Positions 14,995 to 21,824 of a stretch of DNA of 26,454 bases are shown one piece after another. The stretch is from assembly GCF_021648855.1 (NCBI RefSeq), contig NZ_JAKJHX010000078.1, positions 1 to 26,454 on the forward strand, in the 5' to 3' direction. The number at the start of each line of letters is the position of its first letter. The first letter of the stretch is position 1. A program made the translations under genes and the position numbers. The stretch comes from Tychonema litorale BBK16 (lineage in GTDB: Bacteria > Cyanobacteriota > Cyanobacteriia > Cyanobacteriales > Microcoleaceae). Under the pieces are notes generated by a model that saw nothing but the letters and a program-made list of their open reading frames with translations, searched no databases and was not told the origin of the DNA.

Positions 14995-15653
14995 CGGTTA
15001 TACTTATAAACTGCGATAACGCCTTCCTGTTGTCCAGCGCGCTCAATGACTCTTCCATACTGAAGTCGCCACTGCAACGCATTAGAAATAGTCAAAAACC
15101 CTTGTAATGGTGGGTTTCTCAGTATTTCGTCTGCAATGTTACCTGCTTCAATTTCGTCAACAGGTAGATTTTTGTCAAACATGAAAGCTAGCAAATCATC
15201 TTTGTTGCCTTCGTTGTCTAAAATATTGCGAATTCCACGAGTCATTTGAAAATCTGCTGTTCTTTCGGCACTCACGTAAATTGTATGCAAAATATTCAGC
15301 GTTGCAGTTCGGATCGTACTGTTGTCTGTCTTTTCATAAACAAAGATAATCAGTGAATATCCCAGCCCAAAAATCTTTTGCCTTGCAGATTTGAAAGGAC
15401 ATGACGACTGCGGCTGCCTAACGCTTGTTACTTTCACATCAACCAATATCCCTGGGAAATCGATGCCACTTGCTGAATTGCCATCTATAAATTCATATTG
15501 CTGTTTGAGATAGAGTCTGAACTTTTGCTCCAAATATGTCCCAACAGCCTTTCCGTCTGTGATGCCATAAAGCAAAGGTTCCGGGTGTTGAGACTCGGCG
15601 GCTGAGAATATTGCGGCCTCAGAACAAAGAATTTCTACGGTCAAAGTTGTCAT
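14991..15653 (-). CDS. putative type II restriction endonuclease (PD-(D/E)xK fold)
   Basis: 220 aa from ATG 15653; the longer reading needs a TTG start at 15692. AAGG lies 9-13 nt before the ATG. A plausible PD-(D/E)xK active site is visible: E42 (VGTYLEQKF), D65 (ASGIDFPGILVDVK) and D72-V-K74, followed by TSVRQPQSSCPFKSARQKIFGLGYSLIIFVYEK, a beta strand typical of the fold core. The C-terminal part (about 180-215) has a winged-helix look (PPLQGFLTISNALQWRLQYGRVIERAGQQEG). Identification also rests on the ATGA-overlapping methyltransferase gene downstream. I cannot assign a named enzyme or recognition site. Confidence 0.75.
   Translation of the reverse strand: MTTLTVEILCSEAAIFSAAESQHPEPLLYGITDGKAVGTYLEQKFRLYLKQQYEFIDGNSASGIDFPGILVDVKVTSVRQPQSSCPFKSARQKIFGLGYSLIIFVYEKTDNSTIRTATLNILHTIYVSAERTADFQMTRGIRNILDNEGNKDDLLAFMFDKNLPVDEIEAGNIADEILRNPPLQGFLTISNALQWRLQYGRVIERAGQQEGVIAVYKYNR
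15013..15055. repeat. 43-bp direct repeat, copy B (inside the 3' end of the restriction gene)
   Basis: Encodes RVIERAGQQEGVIA near the C-terminus of the restriction protein. The partner copy is 1521 bp away at 13492-13534. The methyltransferase gene lies almost exactly between the two copies. Confidence 0.88.
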
Positions 15654-15952
15654 ATAGCCAGCCTTGCAAAATTTGTGAACATATACTTTCAATGAACGTT
15701 GGTAAGTTAGGGTGCGGTTTGATCTCTATTTATGAGTGCCCTAAGTTATATCATGTTTGGTATTGTTCGGTATAACTCCCAAGTTTCCAAATTTATGCAG
15801 AATCAGGTTTTTTATCAGCCGCCCCAGGTTACAATTGAGAGGTTGGTGAAGTTAGAGTATATTATCGGAATATAAGTGGGGGAGTTGATGAGTTTTATAG
15901 ATAAATGAACAATGAAAGTTAGAGAAGTTATTAAAATGTTAGAGGAAGATTA
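15654..15952. other. 299-bp intergenic region between the restriction gene and hicB
   Basis: Divergent promoter region for the restriction operon (minus) and the hic locus (plus). It contains an inverted repeat AGTTATA (15744-15750)/TATAACT (15771-15777) that could be an operator, and one unassigned 47-codon ORF (15732-15875) whose product (ending TIERLVKLEYIIGI) I do not recognise. No other gene is seen before the hicA stub at 15912. Confidence 0.4.
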
Positions 15953-15953
15953 A
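15912..15953 (+). pseudogene. hicA: hicA remnant: 13 N-terminal codons of a HicA toxin
   Basis: Reads MKVREVIKMLEED and then TAA. This is the usual start of cyanobacterial HicA toxins (MKVREVIKLLEEDGW...); intact HicA continues about 45-60 residues with the catalytic histidine (GSHRQ). The remainder is absent. TAA overlaps the hicB ATG as TAATG. The remaining codons supply the AGAGGAAG Shine-Dalgarno sequence (15941-15948) for hicB. Confidence 0.75.
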
Positions 15954-16159
15954 TGCGTTATGCTGTTGTAATTGAAAAAGGTGAAACTAGCTACGGTGCA
16001 TATGTTCCTGATTTACCGGGATGTGTAGCTGTGGCTGAAAGTTTAGAAGAGGTGAGGAATTTAATTAAAGAGGCGATCGCATTTCATATCGAAGGACTAC
16101 AAGAGGATGCTTTTCCGATTCCCGAACCTGTCTCTATTTGCGAATATGTTGAAGCTTAA
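15953..16159 (+). CDS. hicB: HicB-family antitoxin
   Basis: 68 aa. The protein has the partial RNase H-like HicB fold: RYAVVIEKGETSYGAYVPDLPGCVAVAESLEEV, with the highly conserved YVPDLPGC, then NLIKEAIAFHIEGLQEDAFPIPEPVS, the standard helix and closing strand. The C-terminal DNA-binding domain of long HicB proteins is missing, as usual for the short cyanobacterial type. In intact modules HicB neutralises the mRNA-cleaving HicA toxin encoded just upstream. Here only a 13-codon hicA stub precedes it, so HicB is an orphan antitoxin that could still neutralise HicA made elsewhere. It ends 37 bp from the convergent antitoxin-like gene at 16197. Confidence 0.9.
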   Translation: MRYAVVIEKGETSYGAYVPDLPGCVAVAESLEEVRNLIKEAIAFHIEGLQEDAFPIPEPVSICEYVEA

Positions 16160-16196
16160 GCTAAACGTCAATTACTCTTTATTTCCAGTTTGTTTC

Positions 16197-16415
16197 TCAT
16201 TCTCCTCTCCGATAAGCTGCAATTTCTTCGGCAATTTCTTCATCCGTTAAAGGGCGATGGGCGTGTAAAGCCTGGGTTTCTTCACATAAGTTGCTAAAAC
16301 TTTCAGCTAAAGCTTGTCTGTGCGGATTTGGCTGATAACTATTCTTAAGTTTCCGGCTGATGTCAATTTTTTGTGCTAGTAAGTTTTCTTGTTCTGAGTT
16401 CAGAATTATTTGCAT
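16197..16415 (-). CDS. small antitoxin-like protein
   Basis: 72 aa from ATG 16415 (MQIILNSEQENLLAQKI). The longer frame reaching 16565 is rejected because it runs through the tRNA gene. The N-terminus resembles ribbon-helix-helix/ParD-like antitoxins of cyanobacteria (strand MQIILNSEQENLL). The C-terminus is acidic and helical with LTDEEIAEEIAAYRRGE, the kind of tail that precedes a coupled toxin gene. The stop codon overlaps a new ATG as ATGA (16197-16200), but that frame ends after 10 codons (16168-16200, MRNKLEIKSN), so no toxin follows. Antitoxin function is inferred. Confidence 0.6.
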   Translation of the reverse strand: MQIILNSEQENLLAQKIDISRKLKNSYQPNPHRQALAESFSNLCEETQALHAHRPLTDEEIAEEIAAYRRGE

Positions 16416-16471
16416 CGTAAAGTTATCTCTATTCCTGCGATCGCCTAAATGAGTCACCTTAAAATTTTTGA

Positions 16472-16543
<72 letters not shown>

Positions 16544-16610
16544 GTAGATCATGAATATACCACACTAATTCCAGATTCGCAACTAAAAATTTTCCAAAAA
16601 TTCAGTTGCA

Positions 16611-16646
16611 CTCGACACAATGCCCATAAGACAGGCATTTGTCGAG
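16611..16646 (-). terminator. hairpin downstream of the DUF2839 gene
   Basis: CTCGACACAATGCC (16611-16624) pairs with GGCATTTGTCGAG (16634-16646) with a single bulged base and a 9-nt loop. It lies 8 bp beyond the DUF2839 stop codon on the minus strand, with T-rich sequence (GAATTTTTGG) following. Confidence 0.6.
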
Positions 16647-16653
16647 CCTAGTA

Positions 16654-16866
16654 TCAATCAACCACCCACCAGCCCGCCGCTGGGCCCACAAACCGCACGA
16701 CAATCCACCAACCAACCAACAAACTAATTCCCGTCCAGCTTCCGCGACTTGTCCACTTCACAAAATCTGCGCTTTGGGTTTTCGTGATCGGCAACCAGGG
16801 ATAGATACGCTCTTCTTGTCCGAACTTGTCCCCGATCGCCTCTTTACGACGTTTAGATTCGCCCAT
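16654..16866 (-). CDS. DUF2839 family membrane protein
   Basis: 70 aa. The sequence MGESKRRKEAIGDKFGQEER followed by PWLPITKTQSADFVKWTSRGSW is the signature of the cyanobacterial DUF2839 family. One hydrophobic segment covers residues about 47-68 (GISLLVGWWIVVRFVGPAAGWW). Function is unknown; the family is small and nearly restricted to cyanobacteria. It is preceded by the helicase-like gene on the same strand (65-bp gap) and followed by a hairpin. Confidence 0.9.
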   Translation of the reverse strand: MGESKRRKEAIGDKFGQEERIYPWLPITKTQSADFVKWTSRGSWTGISLLVGWWIVVRFVGPAAGWWVVD

Positions 16867-16931
16867 AATCTTTATTTGCTAATGAAATTTCAATTACAAT
16901 ACCTAAGAAAATTATATGCCAACAGGTCTTC

Positions 16932-18494
16932 TCAAGCCTGCGTCAACCAAGTAGTATCCAAATAATCAATCCTCGCAAACGGACTCATCGCCGCTAAAAT
17001 TTGCTGTCCATAACTCCGGTAAATCACCCGGTTATCAAAAATCGCCACAACCCCCTGCCTTTCTCGCACAGGCGCGATCGCCCTTTGCAACTCATTCAAC
17101 GCCGCCGGCAACAAATACAACCGAAACCAATCCTTCCGCCGCTCCTTATAATAAGCCACTCGCGCCGTCACCAAAGGATTTTCCATCGAAGGAAGTGGCA
17201 AAGTTGCGATCGCCAGCAAATGAGGAGCCCTCAATTCCCCCTGATGTTCCCGCCAAAACTCCCACCCAGTTACCAAAATCCCATTCTCCCCCACATCCGT
17301 GGTTTCTACCCGCACCCTCGAACCGAACTCAGAAGCCAAAATCGCAGCCAGCCTAGCCTTCAGCGGTACATCTCCCACAATCAGCACCGTTAACCCCGCA
17401 ACCGACGCACTCATGCACAGCAAAGTCCGAATTTCCTGAATTAAAACCCCCTGAAATTCCGGCGTATTCGGCAACGGCAGCCCCGAAGGAATGTAAAGTT
17501 GAATTAATTCGCTTTGGCGATCGGGCGAAAACTTAACCGTAGTCAATTCTGGAAGTCCCAGCATTTCCCGGAAAATCGGAGCCTTCGGTTCCAAATCCAC
17601 CGCCCCGCCAATCAACACCACAGGCTGATCATCCCAAATTTTGCTCAAAACCTCCGCCACCTGCACCGGCGCGCAATACAGAGAAAAAGACCCAGCCTCC
17701 CGATTGATTTGCGCCCACCTCAGTTTTCCGTTGCTTTCCCACCGATGCCAAAAATTGCTCCAAGCAGCCGGAATTAGGGCGGAAGATGCGATTCTTTCAA
17801 ACAGCCCCACCAAAATATTTTGCTCTGCGGTTTCCAACAAATAGCACTCATCCGGTTTAGCTGGATGCTGAAAGCAAGCCCGCGTTAACAGCACCCGTAC
17901 TTGCAGAATTGCATCAGCTTGACTGGGTACAGCCAGCATCAAGTCATTCCAGTCTCCGGGATCTAAACACAGCGTCAATTGCTGGCGCGTCCAAACTTCC
18001 AAGTCATCCACACCATCAATAATTGTCGGAATCTGGCTGTGTGGTTGCGAATCAATCGCCAAGCGCGAGGCTAGCCAAGATTGCGGATCTGCTAGCATTA
18101 GTCCTCGGAAATCGGTATTTTGGTCATAAGTCGCGATCCTCTTCCAGGGCTTCGCTAACGGCTTCTGGGTTTGCAGCCATTCTTGCAATCGCGGAATTTC
18201 CACTGCTTTCAAATGCTCGATCGCCCGTGTCGGCGCCACTAAAATCACAGGCTCTGGCCACATTAAAATCGGCATCAAATAACTGACTCGATAGCGCTGT
18301 CGGTAAACTCCTGCGGGGAGCCCTGTTTGAATCAGAGCACTGCGCCCCAAACGCAAAGCCCGCGCCACCAGACGCGCCATTGTCAAGTGATGTGGCCAAT
18401 GGGGTTCTGGGTGCGATCGCAAAAAACGGAGCAGCGAATTGTGGACTTCTACCTCAATCAATTGATTTTGCAGTTGATATTTCTCAATCAACAT
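16932..18494 (-). CDS. DinG-like helicase-fold protein with degenerate ATPase motifs
   Basis: 520 aa from ATG 18494 (MLIEKYQLQN); the longer reading requires a TTG start. The arrangement follows DinG/XPD helicases: a motif Ia-like VAPTRAIEHLK (about 86-96), the C-terminal segment HLLAIATLPLPSMENP, and the end LYLLPAALNELQRAIAPVRERQGVVAIFDNRVIYRSYGQQIL, which matches the rQ..GR..R....G.v.i.D.R pattern near motif VI. The Walker A position (IQTGLPAGVYRQRY, 55-68) has no GKT/S, and the DEAH position reads IIDGVDDLE (158-166). ATP hydrolysis is therefore doubtful. A related group of about 500-aa proteins exists in cyanobacteria (family memory). The gene overlaps the end of the upstream pentapeptide gene by 11 bp. 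Confidence 0.65.
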   Translation of the reverse strand: MLIEKYQLQNQLIEVEVHNSLLRFLRSHPEPHWPHHLTMARLVARALRLGRSALIQTGLPAGVYRQRYRVSYLMPILMWPEPVILVAPTRAIEHLKAVEIPRLQEWLQTQKPLAKPWKRIATYDQNTDFRGLMLADPQSWLASRLAIDSQPHSQIPTIIDGVDDLEVWTRQQLTLCLDPGDWNDLMLAVPSQADAILQVRVLLTRACFQHPAKPDECYLLETAEQNILVGLFERIASSALIPAAWSNFWHRWESNGKLRWAQINREAGSFSLYCAPVQVAEVLSKIWDDQPVVLIGGAVDLEPKAPIFREMLGLPELTTVKFSPDRQSELIQLYIPSGLPLPNTPEFQGVLIQEIRTLLCMSASVAGLTVLIVGDVPLKARLAAILASEFGSRVRVETTDVGENGILVTGWEFWREHQGELRAPHLLAIATLPLPSMENPLVTARVAYYKERRKDWFRLYLLPAALNELQRAIAPVRERQGVVAIFDNRVIYRSYGQQILAAMSPFARIDYLDTTWLTQA

Positions 18495-20010
18495 AATCAA
18501 AACTTGTCAAAAAATCAACTAATTCTTGACCCATAGACAAACTAAATTTACTTTTTGGATGATTTTGACCTCGCTTACCAAAATTCGGGTTATGATATAC
18601 AGTCAAACTCTGCTGCCCTGAACTGATTAAAATAGTTTTGGTAGGTGAATCAAAAAACTTTGTTTGATGGTCAGCTTTTTTTGCTAACACCAATTCCTTC
18701 ACCTCCTTGATATTATTTATAGCAGCATTCAATCCCTTACAAAACTGCACTATTACTCTTTTTTCCATATCTTGATTGAGGATATTTTTGCCAATTTCTA
18801 CAATATTTTTATGAATTTCTATGGAGTCATCAAAAGGAAGAACTGCTAAAAAAGCTGCTGGCAATAAATGCTCATCGCCATCAAATCTAAAAGTAATATT
18901 TGTCCGGCGGTAGTCTATTTCAATATTGGGAGGACAACTCATTGTCGGATAATACTGAGCTATTTCGTAGTAAGCTTTTGCTAAAGCGTTGTTGGCTGAC
19001 TGGTCTAAAACTGCGTCAACCACAATTTGTACTAGCGCCGGTCTGTGATTTAAAAACTTTCTCGATTCTGACGGCGAATTGAATTTTTGAATCTGAGTGC
19101 GATCGCCCCTGGGACTGAGATCCACCCAATCGCAAGTAATCTCGTCTACTTTCACCCCAAACCTGGGTACCAAACAAATTTTTGCCCCGGTTAAAGTTGC
19201 TCCAGTTAAATCAGCACCCACCCAATCGGCATTAATCAAACTTACTTCTGTCAAATCAGCATGAACCAAACTAGCATTTGCTAAATTAGTATTACTTAAA
19301 TCTGCTAAATTCAAGTTGGCTCCGCTCAATTTAGCATCGCTCAAATCAGCACCGTTCAGATTAGCTCCACTCAAATCTGCCCATTTGAGATTAGCTCCGC
19401 TTAAATCAGCACCGCTAAGATCAACCTGATGCAAAGAAGCTTGTGTCAAATCAGCATTGCTAAAATTAACCTTCTTAAGCTCTGCTTTAGTCAAATCAGC
19501 CCCATATAAGTTAGCTTGTTCAAAGTTAGCTGATAAAGCAGAAGCTCCTCGGAGATTTACACTCCTAAGATTAGCTCCAGAAAGATTAGCACCCGTCAGT
19601 TGTACCTCTCTTAAATCAGCTTGAGTGAGATTCGCTGAGCTAAAGTCAGCTCTACTGAGTTCTGCTCTAATTAGTTCACCTCTAATCAGAGATGCTCCGA
19701 TCAATTGAGCTTCTGTTAAATTTGCTTGCACTAAATTTGCCACATTCAGAGTAGCGCCGTTTAAGATTGCTCGTGTCAGATTGGTGCTACTGAGTCTAGC
19801 CACATTCAGATTAGCTCCAGTGAAATCACATTCGCTTAAGTTACCGCCACCGATATTGGTGACAAATAAACTAGCATTTTTGAAAATTGATTGACTGAGA
19901 TTGATGCGACTAAGATTTGCTTCATTCAGGTTGATCCCTGTGAAATCTCTGTTCCCTTCTGTGTATTTTTTGACAAGTTCAAATCGTTTGAGTAGTTCTT
20001 CAGCTTGCAT
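18484..20010 (-). CDS. pentapeptide-repeat protein 1 with conserved C-terminal domain
   Basis: 508 aa from ATG 20010 (MQAEELLKRF), with AAGG 9-12 nt upstream; the GTG at 20019 is less likely. N-terminal signature ELLKRFELVKKYTEGNRDFTGINLNEANLSRINL, then about 50 consecutive A(D/N)LxX pentapeptides to about residue 285, which form a right-handed quadrilateral beta helix. The remaining ~220 aa (from LVPRFGVKVDEITCDWVDLS, through YRRTNITFRFDGDEHLLPAAFLA and SPTKTILISSGQQSLTVYHNPNFGKRG) form a domain shared with the two neighbouring paralogues. Base composition of the repeat part is visibly more A/T-rich than in paralogue 3. The function of the C-terminal domain is unknown. Confidence 0.88.
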   Translation of the reverse strand: MQAEELLKRFELVKKYTEGNRDFTGINLNEANLSRINLSQSIFKNASLFVTNIGGGNLSECDFTGANLNVARLSSTNLTRAILNGATLNVANLVQANLTEAQLIGASLIRGELIRAELSRADFSSANLTQADLREVQLTGANLSGANLRSVNLRGASALSANFEQANLYGADLTKAELKKVNFSNADLTQASLHQVDLSGADLSGANLKWADLSGANLNGADLSDAKLSGANLNLADLSNTNLANASLVHADLTEVSLINADWVGADLTGATLTGAKICLVPRFGVKVDEITCDWVDLSPRGDRTQIQKFNSPSESRKFLNHRPALVQIVVDAVLDQSANNALAKAYYEIAQYYPTMSCPPNIEIDYRRTNITFRFDGDEHLLPAAFLAVLPFDDSIEIHKNIVEIGKNILNQDMEKRVIVQFCKGLNAAINNIKEVKELVLAKKADHQTKFFDSPTKTILISSGQQSLTVYHNPNFGKRGQNHPKSKFSLSMGQELVDFLTSFDYVD

Positions 20011-20030
20011 TATTTTCACCTTGATAATAA

Positions 20031-20058
20031 AAGGAAGAAGGAAAAAGGAAGAAGGAAT
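20031..20058. repeat. GA-rich short tandem repeat
   Basis: AAGGAAGAAGGAA and AAAGGAAGAAGGAA in tandem (plus strand), about 20-50 bp upstream of pentapeptide gene 1. Simple-sequence repeat with no evident coding role. The rest of 20059-20185 shows no gene or strong signal. Confidence 0.6.
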
Positions 20059-20185
20059 AATGCTCGTCCAGGCTATTTTTTAGCCATATGTACCTTGGGC
20101 TTAATCAGATATAATGTTCACTTAGAACAGAAATTTAATCATTTTTAGATAGCATTAATTAACATGATTTATTGATTTATAAAAT

Positions 20186-21748
20186 TTAATCACCGAGCTG
20201 ATAAAAGCCTTTGACAAACTCAATCACCGTATTGATCGGCGGTGTTGTCAGTCTTTGAGCTTTAATTGCCGGATTAATTGAATTTTTATTTACTCCGGGC
20301 AAATTCATCAAATGCCTGCCAAAGTCTGGGTGATAGTGAACCATCAAACTTTCAGCGCAGGAATTGGACAGTACGGTTTGGGTTGGGGCTTGGAAAAAAG
20401 TTGATATCATTTCATTGTCGATACGAACGGGCTGAAGTTTCATTTCCCCTATTTTTCTAATTGTTTGGGTTAAAGCTACGCTCAATTGGGCTACCAAGTT
20501 TGAAACTCTGACCCCAAGGTTATTGCCAGTTTGTGGTTGAATCATCCTCAGTAAAGTGATGATATTTTTCTGCGTAAATGCCGCGTCGCTAAAGGGAATT
20601 ATGGCAACAAAGGCTGTGGAAAATAGTTGTTCGTCCTGGTCAATTATAAACGATATGATTGTTCGCCGCGAATTAACTTCTATGCTGGGAGGATTGCTCA
20701 AGCCTGGGTATTGAAGGGCAATTTGGCGGTAGGTAGCAGCAAGGATAAAGTTAGCGTTGGGGTCTAGGGGTCGATCGACAATAATTTGCACCGTAGGCGG
20801 CGTAGCATTAAAATACTTTTGGGCTTTTTCAGCACTGAAACGTTGAATGTCACTGCGATCGCCATTAGGACTAAGATCAACCCAATCACAGGTAATATCA
20901 TCTGCTTTCAAACCAAATCTCGATACCGCGTAAATTTTTGCCCCCGTCAAAGCAGCACCCGTCAAGTCTGCACCCACCCAGTCAGCCTGAATCAAATTGG
21001 CTTGGGTCAAATCAGCGTGTACCAGAGTAGCATTCAGCAGATTCGCATTGCTCAAATTTGCTCCGTACAAGTTAGCACCGCTCAACCTCGCTTCACCGAG
21101 ATCCGCGCCTGTCAGGTTTGTCCCGCTGAGGTCAGCCCACCGCAGATTAGCACCTCGCAAGTCAGCCCCGCTGAGGTTAGCCTGAGACAGATTAGCTTGT
21201 CTGAGTTCAGCATTACAGAGGTTAACTCCTCTGAGGTCAGCCCTGCTGAGGTCGGCCCTGTGCAAATTTGCCCGTTCCAAATTAGCCGCGGTGAGACAAG
21301 CGCCTCTGAGATGAGCCCCACTGAGGTCTGTTTGTTCTAAATTGGCTTCTCTGAGAGTTGCTTCTCTCAAATCTGCTTCACTGAGATTAGCCCCGCTCAA
21401 ATTTGCCATACTGAGATCAGCTCGAATCAATTCAGCTCTGATCAGAGTAGCTTCCACAAGTTGAGCCTCGCGGAGGTCGGCTCGAATCAAATTAGCTACG
21501 TTGAGGATAGCGCCACTGAGATTAGCTTTGTTGAGATTGGCACCACTGAGTCTAGCAACATTGAGTTTGGCTTTTCTCATGTTTGCGCCACTGAGATTGG
21601 CGCCGCTCAAGTTGGTGAGGCTCAAAATTGCCTCAGTGAAATTAGCCCCGCTCAAATCGACTCTGCTGAGATTGGCCTCGCAAAGAAGGATGGCTGTAAA
21701 GTCTCTTTCTCCGACCGCATATTTGGCTTGGAGTTCTTCGGCGTCCAT
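20186..21748 (-). CDS. pentapeptide-repeat protein 2 with conserved C-terminal domain
   Basis: 520 aa from ATG 21748 (MDAEELQAKYAVGERDFTAI), with AGGGAG 10 nt upstream; the TTG start at 21757 is rejected. About 50 pentapeptide units follow to about residue 285, mostly ADLSxAxLxx and ANLSGANL. The C-terminal domain is the same as in its neighbours: DDITCDWVDLSPNGDRSDIQ, PTVQIIVDRPLDPNANFILAATY, SNPPSIEVNSRRTIISFIID, QAPTQTVLSNSCAESLMVHYHPDFGRHL. It sits in a tandem array of three same-strand genes; the gap to gene 1 is 175 bp and to gene 3 is 76 bp. Confidence 0.88.
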   Translation of the reverse strand: MDAEELQAKYAVGERDFTAILLCEANLSRVDLSGANFTEAILSLTNLSGANLSGANMRKAKLNVARLSGANLNKANLSGAILNVANLIRADLREAQLVEATLIRAELIRADLSMANLSGANLSEADLREATLREANLEQTDLSGAHLRGACLTAANLERANLHRADLSRADLRGVNLCNAELRQANLSQANLSGADLRGANLRWADLSGTNLTGADLGEARLSGANLYGANLSNANLLNATLVHADLTQANLIQADWVGADLTGAALTGAKIYAVSRFGLKADDITCDWVDLSPNGDRSDIQRFSAEKAQKYFNATPPTVQIIVDRPLDPNANFILAATYRQIALQYPGLSNPPSIEVNSRRTIISFIIDQDEQLFSTAFVAIIPFSDAAFTQKNIITLLRMIQPQTGNNLGVRVSNLVAQLSVALTQTIRKIGEMKLQPVRIDNEMISTFFQAPTQTVLSNSCAESLMVHYHPDFGRHLMNLPGVNKNSINPAIKAQRLTTPPINTVIEFVKGFYQLGD

Positions 21749-21824
21749 GCTTGTCAATCTCCCTGATTTTTTAGGTATTACAAAGCTTTAGAATAAGCAT
21801 TTTTTGCAACTTGATGCAATATGC

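Noticed and set aside
15013..15055. The 43-bp repeat as an integrase attachment site
   Set aside because: No integrase or recombinase gene lies between the copies, and the repeat is the coding tail of the restriction gene, so a duplication is simpler.
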